From positions 1 through 11,760 of the forward strand of contig JAEZSC010000001.1 in assembly GCA_023422005.1 (NCBI GenBank): a stretch of 11,760 nt of DNA, in the 5' to 3' direction. The position numbers and the translations under genes were made by a program. Source of the stretch: Bacillota bacterium (lineage in GTDB: Bacteria; Bacillota; Clostridia; Christensenellales; UMGS416). The number at the start of each line of letters is the position of its first letter. Positions within the stretch are counted from its first letter, which is position 1. Shown in pieces: positions 6,085 through 11,760 of the stretch. The notes under the pieces were generated by a model that had not been told where the DNA came from, ran no database searches, and was given only the letters and a program-made list of their open reading frames with translations.

Positions 6085-8125
6085 AATTAAATACAATCCC
6101 CTCCAGCCGATGCTCAAACCGCTGCCTGGCAGCCTGCATCAAAGCGCGGCGCTCGTCCTCGCGCTGCGGCTGGTCCAGCCCCTTGACCTCGGCGTCCACC
6201 TCCGAGAGCAGGCGCACGTCCTTGAGCGAGCGCATCACGTGCAGATCTATGAGCCCTGACTGCCGGGTGCCCAAGAACTCGCCGGGGCCGCGGTTTTCCA
6301 GGTCTGCCTGGGCCACGCGGAAGCCGTCGGCGGTCTCGGTCATAACCTTGAGCCGGGCCAGCGAATCCGGCGCGGCCTTGGCGCACAGCAGGAAGCACCA
6401 GGACGCCTGCCCGCCGCGGCCCACTCGGCCACGAAGCTGATGCAACTGCGCCAGGCCTAAGCGCTCGGCGTTCTCTATGACCATGATGCTGGCGTTGGGG
6501 ATGTTCACGCCGACCTCTATGACCGTGGTGGACACCAGCACCCGCGCCTCGTTTCGGCGAAAGGCGTCCAGCGCCGCGTCCTTCTCGGCGGCGCTCATGC
6601 GGCCGTGCACCAGCGCCATGGGAACGCCCCGCAGCAGGCCGTCGCGCAGGTCGTTATAGAGTTCTATCGCGGCGGAAGCATCCAGCTTGTCGCTCTCCTC
6701 GATGAGTGGGCACACGATGTAGGTCTGCACGCCCTTGTCCGCCTCCTCGCGGATATAGCGGTACATGTCGCTGTGCTTGTCCGGCGGCACAATGCGGGTG
6801 CGCGGCGGCTGGCGGCCCGGCGGCAGTTCATCCACGATGGAGATGTCCAGGTCGCCATAGAGGATCAGCGCCAGCGTGCGCGGCACCGGCGTGGCGCTCA
6901 TAACGAGCATATGCGGTGTGCCGCCCTTACCCTGCAGCGCCGAGCGCTGGCGCACACCGAAGCGGTGCTGCTCGTCAGTGACGACCAACGCCAGGTCTGC
7001 GAACGTCACGGCATTTTCTATAAGCGCGTGGGTGCCGCACACGACCTGCCACGCGCCGCTGCGGATGCTCTCCAGCGCCTCCCTGCGGGCCTTGCCCTTC
7101 ACGCTGCCGGTCAGCAGCCCCACCGACACGCCCAGCGGGGCCAGAGTGGTCCGCAGGCTCTCGTAATGCTGATTGGCCAGTATTTCGGTGGGCGCCATTA
7201 AGGCACCTTGGGCGCCGTCGCAGGCGGCAAGATACAGCGCCGCCAGCGCCAGCGCCGTCTTGCCGCTGCCCACATCGCCTTGCACCAGGCGGTTCATGGG
7301 CAATGGCATACGCAGGTCGGCCATGATCTCTCCCAGCACCCGCTGCTGCGCTCCGGTCAGCTGGAAGGGCAGCGCCGCCATGTATTGGCTCAGGCAATCC
7401 TCGGCGCAGCGCAACGGGTGGGCCGATGCCTCGCGCCGGCGCTCCTCGCGCAGGCCCCGCAGCAGCAGCAGGAACAGCAGCAACTCCTCAAAGGCCAGCC
7501 GGCGGCGGGCCAGCTCGGCCTGCTCCAGACCGGCAGGGTGATGGATGGCCTGCAGCGCTTCATTGATCTCCGGCAGGCCGTGCCTCAGCCGCAGGCCCGC
7601 GGGCAGGCTGTCGGGCAGATCTCCCAACAGCTCAAGCGCGTCATGGATCACCGATCGCAGCACCTTCTGGCTCACGGTCTCGGTGATCGGATAGATGGGC
7701 AGTATACCCGGCAGCGGCCCCTCGGCGCAGGCCTCAAAGCCTGGGTTCTGCAGCGATTTCTCGCCGTAGCGTGCCTCCACGCGGCCGAAGAACACCCAGC
7801 GGGTGCCCTTACGCATGGTCTGCTCCATCCACGGCTGGTTGTACCACACACACACGCAACGCCCGGTGCCATCGTCCACGATGGCTTTCACGACGGTCAG
7901 GTTGCGCTTGGGCCGCTGCACCACAGCCTTTACGACGACCTCCGCCACCAGCACAACGTCGTCGCCGTGGCCTATGCCGGCGACGCTGTCGGGACGGCTC
8001 AGGTCGCGGTAATCCCGGGGCAGATAGAACACGGCGTCCCGCGCCGTATCGATGCCCAGGCGGTGCAGCGCCTTGGCCCTGGCCGGCCCCACGCCTTTGA
8101 TGTCTGTGATGGGAAAGCTATCCAA
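6083..8125 (-). CDS. recG: ATP-dependent DNA helicase RecG
   Basis: A 680-residue, full-length RecG, which remodels stalled replication forks and Holliday junctions by reverse branch migration. An N-terminal helix-hairpin-helix-like start (I6-T-D-I-K-G-V-G-P-A-R-A) and the OB-fold wedge domain (about 50-150) lead to the helicase core. This has Walker A G283-D-V-G-S-G-K-T290, A311-P-T-E-I-L (motif Ia), the RecG-type DEQH box T383-D-E-Q-H-R-F-G, S-A-T-P-V-P-R-T-L (motif III), and the C-terminal LGLAQLHQLRGRVGRG motif. The start codon is TTG at 8125: AAGGAG lies seven bases before it and MDSFPITDIKGVG is the usual N-terminus, whereas no ATG fits. A terminator-like hairpin sits just before this ribosome site. 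It follows ywlE after a 338-base gap largely filled by a repeat element. Confidence 0.97.
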   Translation of the reverse strand: MDSFPITDIKGVGPARAKALHRLGIDTARDAVFYLPRDYRDLSRPDSVAGIGHGDDVVLVAEVVVKAVVQRPKRNLTVVKAIVDDGTGRCVCVWYNQPWMEQTMRKGTRWVFFGRVEARYGEKSLQNPGFEACAEGPLPGILPIYPITETVSQKVLRSVIHDALELLGDLPDSLPAGLRLRHGLPEINEALQAIHHPAGLEQAELARRRLAFEELLLFLLLLRGLREERRREASAHPLRCAEDCLSQYMAALPFQLTGAQQRVLGEIMADLRMPLPMNRLVQGDVGSGKTALALAALYLAACDGAQGALMAPTEILANQHYESLRTTLAPLGVSVGLLTGSVKGKARREALESIRSGAWQVVCGTHALIENAVTFADLALVVTDEQHRFGVRQRSALQGKGGTPHMLVMSATPVPRTLALILYGDLDISIVDELPPGRQPPRTRIVPPDKHSDMYRYIREEADKGVQTYIVCPLIEESDKLDASAAIELYNDLRDGLLRGVPMALVHGRMSAAEKDAALDAFRRNEARVLVSTTVIEVGVNIPNASIMVIENAERLGLAQLHQLRGRVGRGGQASWCFLLCAKAAPDSLARLKVMTETADGFRVAQADLENRGPGEFLGTRQSGLIDLHVMRSLKDVRLLSEVDAEVKGLDQPQREDERRALMQAARQRFEHRLEGIVFN

Positions 8126-8138
8126 AGAACCTCTCCTT

Positions 8139-8166
8139 GAAAGGAAAAGCGAGCCTGTGCTCGCTT
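8139..8166 (-). promoter_or_regulatory. Terminator-like hairpin in the recG leader
   Basis: Read on the minus strand, AAGCGAGC-ACAG-GCTCGCTT (8147-8166) is a perfect 8-bp stem with a tetraloop, followed by TTCCTTTC (8139-8146). The recG ribosome site begins at 8138. A terminator placed there would limit entry into recG, so it could be an attenuator or the end of ywlE transcription with an internal start beyond it. Which applies cannot be told from sequence. Confidence 0.5.
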
Positions 8167-8169
8167 ACA
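8150..8169 (+). repeat. 20-nt hairpin repeat, left copy
   Basis: This 20-base stretch, containing GAGC-CTGT-GCTC, recurs exactly at 8422-8441. The two copies lie 272 bases apart and bracket the four-hairpin element copy B. Each copy is itself a small stem-loop. Confidence 0.8.
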
Positions 8170-8174
8170 GCGTG

Positions 8175-8381
8175 TCGCCTGCGGCGCTGATGCGCCTTGG
8201 CGATTCAGACGACTTATGCCTGCTATTGCTTAATCGCCCGACGATAACCGTCGTCGGGCGATATTCTGCTTTTATCGCTTATTACTTGTTCCTAAGAGGT
8301 GATGAATCGCCTGTGGGCGGGATTAGCAACGACTTCATTCAGCTTTTGAGTTTCCTCCTGCCGAATGAATCGGCAGTCGGT
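8175..8381 (+). repeat. Four-hairpin intergenic repeat, copy B
   Basis: This copy has the same order of stem-loops as 3371-3574. HP1 is 8175-8203: TCGCC/GGCGA outside, GGCGC-TGAT-GCGCC inside. HP2 is 8233-8262: a perfect 12-bp stem, loop TAACCG, then ATATTCTGCTTTTAT. HP3 lies around 8305-8324, with core GATGAATCGCCTGTGGGC at 8301-8318. HP4 is 8358-8376: CTGCCGA-ATGAA-TCGGCAG, followed by TCGGT. It fills most of the 338 bases between ywlE and recG, oriented opposite to both genes. HP2 would terminate plus-strand RNA, yet no plus-strand gene precedes it. I see no coding content in this gap. Confidence 0.7.
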
Positions 8382-8421
8382 ACTATCTTTTGCTCACCTT
8401 GCTGGGTTTGTCAGCAGAAAT

Positions 8422-8441
8422 CGAGCCTGTGCTCGCTTACA
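8422..8441 (+). repeat. 20-nt hairpin repeat, right copy
   Basis: Exact second copy of 8150-8169. Here the minus-strand reading places GCGAGC-ACAG-GCTCG, then ATTTCTG, 22 bases past the ywlE stop, so it may act as a weak ywlE terminator. A further small stem, TGCTG/CAGCA (8400-8416), lies beside it. Confidence 0.75.
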
Positions 8442-8463
8442 AATTCTATGTGTGCTTGTCTCT

Positions 8464-8913
8464 TTACAGCTTCTGCAGATTGTCCAGCGCCAGCGCCACC
8501 AGCCGCTCCAACTGCTTGGCCGTGTTTTCATACACTTCGGCGTCGCGGCCATAGGGGTCATCCACATCGCCAGGCTGGCCGCTGTATTCCCCCAGCGTGT
8601 GCACCTTGGCGGCGAAGCGCGGCAGCTCCTCGCGTAGGGCGTCGGCTTGGGACTGGGTCATCGTGAGCACGAGATCGGCCTCAGACAGAAGTTGCGGCGT
8701 GACCTGCACCGCGATGCGGCGGTCTATGTCCAGCTCGCGGCTAGCCATGGAAGCCACGGCATGGCGGCTGGCACGGCTGCCCGGCCACACGCTGATGCCG
8801 GCGGAGGAGAACTCCAGCGCGGTCATACCGCGTTGTGCGGCCTCGCGACGCATCAATGCCTCGGCCATGGGGCTGCGGCACGTGTTGCCGGAGCATACCA
8901 ACAGAATCCTCAT
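8464..8913 (-). CDS. ywlE: Low-molecular-weight phosphatase, YwlE-type protein arginine phosphatase
   Basis: A 149-residue low-molecular-weight phosphatase with the catalytic loop C7-S-G-N-T11-C-R13-S-P at the N-terminus and the general-acid pair D119-P120-Y near the C-terminus. In this family an isoleucine or valine at the position of T11 goes with tyrosine phosphatases, while threonine is the feature that lets Bacillus YwlE accept phospho-arginine. The residue numbering here (C7, T11, R13) is the same as YwlE. It would therefore reverse McsB-type arginine phosphorylation; specificity is inferred from this one residue and from the sua5 neighbour, as in the ywlC-ywlE region of Bacillus. The promoter start point near 8935 excludes longer starts. 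ATG 8913 has GGGAG six bases upstream, and ATG 8916 is next to it. No arginine kinase is in the window. Confidence 0.87.
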   Translation of the reverse strand: MRILLVCSGNTCRSPMAEALMRREAAQRGMTALEFSSAGISVWPGSRASRHAVASMASRELDIDRRIAVQVTPQLLSEADLVLTMTQSQADALREELPRFAAKVHTLGEYSGQPGDVDDPYGRDAEVYENTAKQLERLVALALDNLQKL

Positions 8914-8941
8914 CATCCACTCCCGCTGTAGTATTTCCTTG

Positions 8942-8969
8942 ATTATACACGTTTGCATGAAAAAGGCAA
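8942..8969 (-). promoter_or_regulatory. Promoter of ywlE (and possibly recG)
   Basis: On the minus strand TTGCCT (8964-8969), a 16-base spacer and a perfect TATAAT (8942-8947) lie in the 138-base gap between sua5 and ywlE. Transcription would start near 8935 and give a leader of about 20 nt. No convincing terminator for sua5 is seen in this gap. Confidence 0.75.
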
Positions 8970-9051
8970 ATGTTTCAGGCTGGCAAAACCCTTCGTTTCA
9001 GAGAGGAGAGGCATGAGGTGAACCATGCTATGTGTGTTTTCTATGCAAACC

Positions 9052-10086
9052 TTAGTCTGCAGCCACAACCCGGAACCCAGCGGAACGCAGCAGCCGGTTC
9101 ATGACGGCCAAGCCCACGCCCTGGGGCTCCACGCCCTCGGCAAAGGCCTCGGAGCGCCCGTCGGCGTCCAGCCGGCGCAGCGCCGCAAACAGGTTCTCCG
9201 CAGCGGTCTGCGGCGTGCCGCCCAGATCATAGACAACGCGCCTTCCATAGGCCAAAGCCCCGCCTCGCAGGCACAGCACCGCCGGGTTGCCGCCTTCGGC
9301 CAGGGATCGGTCGTAGAGCGCGGCGATGCGCGCGCATACGGCGGCGTCGCTGCCGGTCACCACAGTCAGGCGGGCGCGGGGCGCGTAGTGGCGATACTTC
9401 ATGCCCGGCGAGGCTGCCTGGGCGCCAGGCTCCAGCTCTTGCAGCGCCGCCGGGTCCACATCCGCACCGCCGCACACGGCGGCGATGTCCTCCGCCGTGA
9501 CGAAGCCCGGCCGCAGCACCCGCGGCAGATCGCCGGTTATGGACACCACGGTGGATTCCACGCCCACGGCGCAGGGGCCGCCATCCAATATCAGCGGAAT
9601 GCGGCCTTCCATGTCAGCCAGCACATCGGCGGCGGTCGTGGGGCTGGGCCGGCCGCTGCGGTTGGCGCTGGGAGCGGCCAGCGGGAAGCCGCAGGCGGCA
9701 ATGAGCGCGCGGGCGGCCGGGCTGGCCGGGCAGCGCACACCCACGGTGGGCAGGCCTCCGCGGGTCTGCGGGGGCACAATGCCGGCGGCTGGCAGCACGA
9801 TGGTCAGCGGCCCCGGCCAGAAAGCATCCATGAGCCGTGACGCCGCTTCGGGAATGCCAAGCACCAACGGAGCCACCTGCGCGGGTTCGCTCACATGAAG
9901 GATCAGCGGGTTGTCCACCGGCCGGTCCTTGGCGCGAAAGATGCCCTCCACCGCCGCACCGTCCAAGCCATTGGCACCCAGACCGTATACGGTTTCCGTG
10001 GGAAACGCGACGACCGCCCCCCTTTTCAGCAGGGCGGCGGCCAGCGCAACTGATTCACCTGTAACGGGTAATACCTGTGTCTTCAT
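9052..10086 (-). CDS. L-threonylcarbamoyladenylate synthase, Sua5/YwlC type
   Basis: A 344-residue enzyme that makes threonylcarbamoyl-AMP from threonine, bicarbonate and ATP, the first step of t6A formation at tRNA position 37. The YrdC domain (about 8-200) shows A27-F-P-T-E-T-V-Y-G-L-G-A, K53-D-R-P-V-D-N-P-L, P91-G-P-L-T, S140-A-N-R-S-G and G175-V-E-S-T-V. The linker S226-P-G-M-K-Y-R-H-Y-A-P and a C-terminal Sua5 domain (about 237-344) show that it is the long Sua5 form rather than the short TsaC. I chose ATG 10086 (MKTQVLPVTG), preceded by AAGGGG. A GTG at 10113 is in frame but would overlap the response regulator and add an unconserved start. It follows that gene by 19 bases and precedes ywlE, like ywlC in Bacillus. 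Confidence 0.94.
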   Translation of the reverse strand: MKTQVLPVTGESVALAAALLKRGAVVAFPTETVYGLGANGLDGAAVEGIFRAKDRPVDNPLILHVSEPAQVAPLVLGIPEAASRLMDAFWPGPLTIVLPAAGIVPPQTRGGLPTVGVRCPASPAARALIAACGFPLAAPSANRSGRPSPTTAADVLADMEGRIPLILDGGPCAVGVESTVVSITGDLPRVLRPGFVTAEDIAAVCGGADVDPAALQELEPGAQAASPGMKYRHYAPRARLTVVTGSDAAVCARIAALYDRSLAEGGNPAVLCLRGGALAYGRRVVYDLGGTPQTAAENLFAALRRLDADGRSEAFAEGVEPQGVGLAVMNRLLRSAGFRVVAAD

Positions 10087-10105
10087 ATACCCCTTGGAGC
10101 CTTGG

Positions 10106-10855
10106 TCAGCCACCGGACAGCATGCTCTCGATCTCCTCGAACTTGTCGTGGGTGATCAGCGCGTCCAGCTCGGTGTTCTTGAGCTTGGCGATGTAGGTCC
10201 AGCGCCCGTATGGATACACCTCGTAGACCATGGTCAGGTTGATGATATAAGATTTGTGGCTGCGGACGAACACGGTCTTGTCCAGCCTGTCGTGCAGCTC
10301 GCTGAGCGTCTCCGATGTGGACACGCGGCCATTACGGGTCACGATGACGGTGCTGCGGTCTTCCCGCTGGATGAGCAGGATGTCCTCGGTGTCCAGAAAG
10401 CGGATGCCCTCCTTGTGGCGAACCATCAGCTTGTTCACGGCTGCCTTGGGCGCCTCGGGAGAGCGCTTGATGGGCGCCAGGCGGTATTGCGCCGTTTCGC
10501 GGATCTTGGTCAGTGTCTCCAGCGCCCGCTCCACCTTGAAGGGCTTGACCAGATAGTCGAAGGCGTACACCTCGAAGGCTTCCTTGCGGTATTGGTCATG
10601 GGCGGTGGCAAAGAGTATGAACACCCGCGGGTCGCAATCGGCGATCTCCCGGGCGCAGGATACGCCATCCACCGGAGCCATCTCCACGTCCAGCATCACG
10701 ACATGGGGCTTGTGGCGGGCGAAAAGCTCCAGCGCTTCCTGGCCGTTTGTGGCCTCAGCACACACCTCAAACCCCTCGGCGCGCTCCACAATCTTGCGCA
10801 TGACCAGCCGCATGCCGGCGTCATCGTCGGCCAGCAGCACCTTCAGCGTTTCCAT
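10106..10855 (-). CDS. LytTR-family response regulator
   Basis: A 249-residue two-component regulator. The receiver domain (about 3-125) has the acidic triad D10-D-D12, the phosphoacceptor D56 in H-V-V-M-L-D-V-E-M, T84 and K104-P-F. The C-terminal domain (about 140-245) is a LytTR DNA-binding domain: the pattern IRFLDTEDILLIQREDRSTVI, then LSELHDRLDKTVFVRSHKSYIINL, and a final Y-I-A-K-L-K stretch are typical. LytTR proteins bind direct repeats and often control cell-surface, toxin or peptide genes. No sensor kinase is in the window, so it is an orphan as far as can be seen. AGGAG precedes the ATG at 10855, which overlaps the upstream membrane protein gene by 13 nt. Co-expression with floA and sua5 is likely from spacing. 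Confidence 0.92.
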   Translation of the reverse strand: METLKVLLADDDAGMRLVMRKIVERAEGFEVCAEATNGQEALELFARHKPHVVMLDVEMAPVDGVSCAREIADCDPRVFILFATAHDQYRKEAFEVYAFDYLVKPFKVERALETLTKIRETAQYRLAPIKRSPEAPKAAVNKLMVRHKEGIRFLDTEDILLIQREDRSTVIVTRNGRVSTSETLSELHDRLDKTVFVRSHKSYIINLTMVYEVYPYGRWTYIAKLKNTELDALITHDKFEEIESMLSGG

Positions 10856-11460
10856 TGCGCGCTCCTGCCGCCGCGGTGGTGCAGCACCTCAGTCAATATC
10901 ACGGCGTTGGCCATGGCGATGGGCGATTGCAGCAGCGGCTGCACGTTGATTTTCTCGGCGGCGCCTCGGGGTGCGCTGCGGCGGAAAGTGGCCGCTCCCG
11001 TAAAGGAGTCATAACCGCGCTGGTCGTCCTGCAGATGCGGCGCGCGGGCCTTGCCGTGAGGGTCCTCGGCGCTGTAGATGCGGGGAGCCATGGTGCGGGT
11101 AACGGAACGATCCTCGGCGATGCCCTCGCCGCTGTCATAGCTCATGCTCGCGGTGCCGAAGCCCGAACCCGCACCCTCCAGCGAACCGCCTTCCATCACC
11201 GGGACCGACGGCTGAGAGATCGGCGTGATCGTGGCCGTCTGGCCGGCCATATCCGGCACATATTCGCTGATCTGCTGGCGCAGCGCGCGCACAGCATCGG
11301 TGGAAAGCGAGCGCAGCTCCTGGCGCAGCTGGCTGTCATGCGTCGTGAACTGCCGGGGGCGGCCGGGCTGTGTGTTGCTCGTCGCGTTGGCCTTGGCAGC
11401 CTTGGAAACCAGGCTGGCCACGACGCCTATGATGATGAAAAGAACCGGCAAAAATTCCAA
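10843..11460 (-). CDS. Single-pass membrane protein of unknown function, downstream of floA
   Basis: A 205-residue protein I do not recognise as a named family. It starts at TTG 11460: GGAGG lies seven bases upstream, and this puts a membrane helix (residues 3-19, FLPVLFIIIGVVASLVS) right at the N-terminus. A short basic patch follows, then a charged helical segment (residues about 40-65, DSQLRQELRSLSTDAVRALRQQ), a low-complexity Gly/Ser/Pro/Thr region (about 75-165), and a C-terminal hydrophobic helix QSPIAMANAVILTEVLHH. That last block resembles the 'I-I-x-S-E-I-L' tails seen at the C-terminus of many small Clostridia hypothetical proteins next to a basic end. The tail is probably cytosolic. 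The gene overlaps the response regulator start by 13 nt. A FloA-linked or signalling-adapter role is only a guess from neighbours. Confidence 0.72.
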   Translation of the reverse strand: MEFLPVLFIIIGVVASLVSKAAKANATSNTQPGRPRQFTTHDSQLRQELRSLSTDAVRALRQQISEYVPDMAGQTATITPISQPSVPVMEGGSLEGAGSGFGTASMSYDSGEGIAEDRSVTRTMAPRIYSAEDPHGKARAPHLQDDQRGYDSFTGAATFRRSAPRGAAEKINVQPLLQSPIAMANAVILTEVLHHRGGRSAQWKR

Positions 11461-11484
11461 AGCGATCCCTCCAGACACAAGGGT

Positions 11485-11511
11485 CCGGGGATGCCCGGCG
11501 GGCACCCCCGG
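11485..11511. promoter_or_regulatory. Strong GC hairpin between floA and the membrane protein gene
   Basis: CCGGGG-A-TGCCC-GGC-GGGCA-C-CCCCGG forms 11 base pairs with one A-C mismatch in the 60-base gap. On the minus strand no T-run follows (ACCCTTGTG), so it is not a normal terminator. It could stabilise the upstream mRNA end, mark a processing site or reduce read-through. Confidence 0.55.
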
Positions 11512-11520
11512 CGAAGGTTG

Positions 11521-11760
11521 TTACTTGTTGGGCGTGGGGGGCTGCACCTTATCGGATGTCTGGCTGGAGCCACCCACTGTGGAGATGGCCTTGCGCATGG
11601 AGGTGTCGGCCACCAGGTTCTGCATGTTGTAATAATCCATGACGCCCAGCTTGCCCTCGCGCAGCGCAGCGGCCATGGCCTTGGGCACCTCGGCCTCGGC
11701 CTCCACAACGCGGGCGCGCATCTGCTGCTCCAAGGCCACCATTTCCTGCTCTTCGGCCAC
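11521..11760 (-). CDS. floA: Flotillin-like protein FloA, C-terminal part only (gene runs off the right edge)
   Basis: The last 79 residues are visible. They hold the alanine/glutamate-rich heptads typical of flotillin tails (AEEQEMVALEQQMRARVVEAEAEVP), then K-A-M-A-A-A-L-R-E-G-K-L-G-V-M-D-Y-Y-N-M-Q-N-L and A-D-T-S-M-R-K-A-I-S, the very conserved end of the FloA/YqfA family. FloA is a membrane-anchored scaffold that forms lipid-raft-like membrane microdomains in Bacillota. The SPFH core and membrane anchor lie outside the window. The stop (TAA, 11521-11523) comes 60 bases before the next gene, across a strong GC hairpin. The first visible codon is internal, not a start. Confidence 0.93.
   Translation of the reverse strand: MAEEQEMVALEQQMRARVVEAEAEVPKAMAAALREGKLGVMDYYNMQNLVADTSMRKAISTVGGSSQTSDKVQPPTPNK

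Noticed and set aside
7208..8140. Plus-strand 310-codon open frame opposite recG
   Set aside because: It is a mirror of the recG coding frame, with Gln/His/Arg-rich low-complexity content and no domain.
8150..8441. 20-nt direct repeats as attachment sites or target duplication of an inserted element
   Set aside because: Each copy is a self-complementary hairpin and nothing between them encodes an integrase or transposase. A modular hairpin explanation is simpler.
8052..8666. Plus-strand 204-codon open frame spanning the four-hairpin element copy B
   Set aside because: It starts inside recG antisense, runs through the hairpins and into ywlE antisense; the stem covariation indicates structure rather than coding in this stretch.
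8914..8958. Longer start for the phosphatase at 8958
   Set aside because: It lies upstream of the predicted transcription start of the TATAAT promoter, and the family N-terminus begins at MRILLVCSGN.
9911..11014. Plus-strand 367-codon open frame opposite sua5 and the response regulator
   Set aside because: It covers two well-supported minus-strand genes in antisense and matches no family; GC-rich codon bias keeps this frame open.

Overview
The window looks like a GC-rich chromosome segment from a Gram-positive Bacillota bacterium, most likely class Clostridia. The evidence is the gene families (FloA-type flotillin, a YwlE-type arginine phosphatase next to Sua5, RecG with an N-terminal HhH, a PocR/AraC regulator beside a methyltransferase-type corrinoid protein), strong AGGAGG ribosome sites and several TTG starts. 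No genus can be named from the sequence. There is no phage, transposase, CRISPR array, rRNA or tRNA gene. Most of the content is housekeeping or ordinary metabolic genes, with two small accessory modules.

Layout. 1-96 (minus) is the 5' end of rplM (ribosomal protein L13) with a consensus promoter and a roughly 108-nt leader. 397-3363 (plus) holds a two-domain GNAT acetyltransferase, a PocR/AraC transcription regulator with its own promoter, and a corrinoid-binding protein ending at a strong terminator. 3601-5985 (minus) is a compact four-gene operon, thuA-like, flavin reductase, streptothricin-acetyltransferase-like GNAT, YdcF-like, read from a promoter whose start point is covered by a perfect 17-bp palindrome. 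6083-8125 (minus) is recG. 8464-11760 (minus) is, in transcription order, floA (3' end only), a small single-pass membrane protein, a LytTR response regulator, sua5/tsaC, then ywlE from its own promoter, with recG downstream.

How the genes work together. The PocR-domain regulator probably controls the corrinoid gene beside it: the corrinoid promoter has a good extended -10 but no convincing -35, as expected of an activated promoter. No partner methyltransferase is present, so the corrinoid protein must serve enzymes encoded elsewhere. The sua5-ywlE pairing resembles the ywlC-ywlE arrangement of Bacillus. The FloA, membrane protein and response regulator genes are close-packed or overlapping, so they are probably made together.

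The most unusual feature is non-coding. Two intergenic stretches (3371-3574 and 8175-8381, same orientation) share the same order of four stem-loops with nearly the same spacing. Their stems differ by paired, compensatory base changes while some loops and core words are kept. This looks like an interspersed structured repeat or RNA element; I cannot match it to a named family. The second copy is bracketed by two identical 20-nt hairpin-forming repeats, one of which forms a terminator-like hairpin directly before the recG ribosome site.
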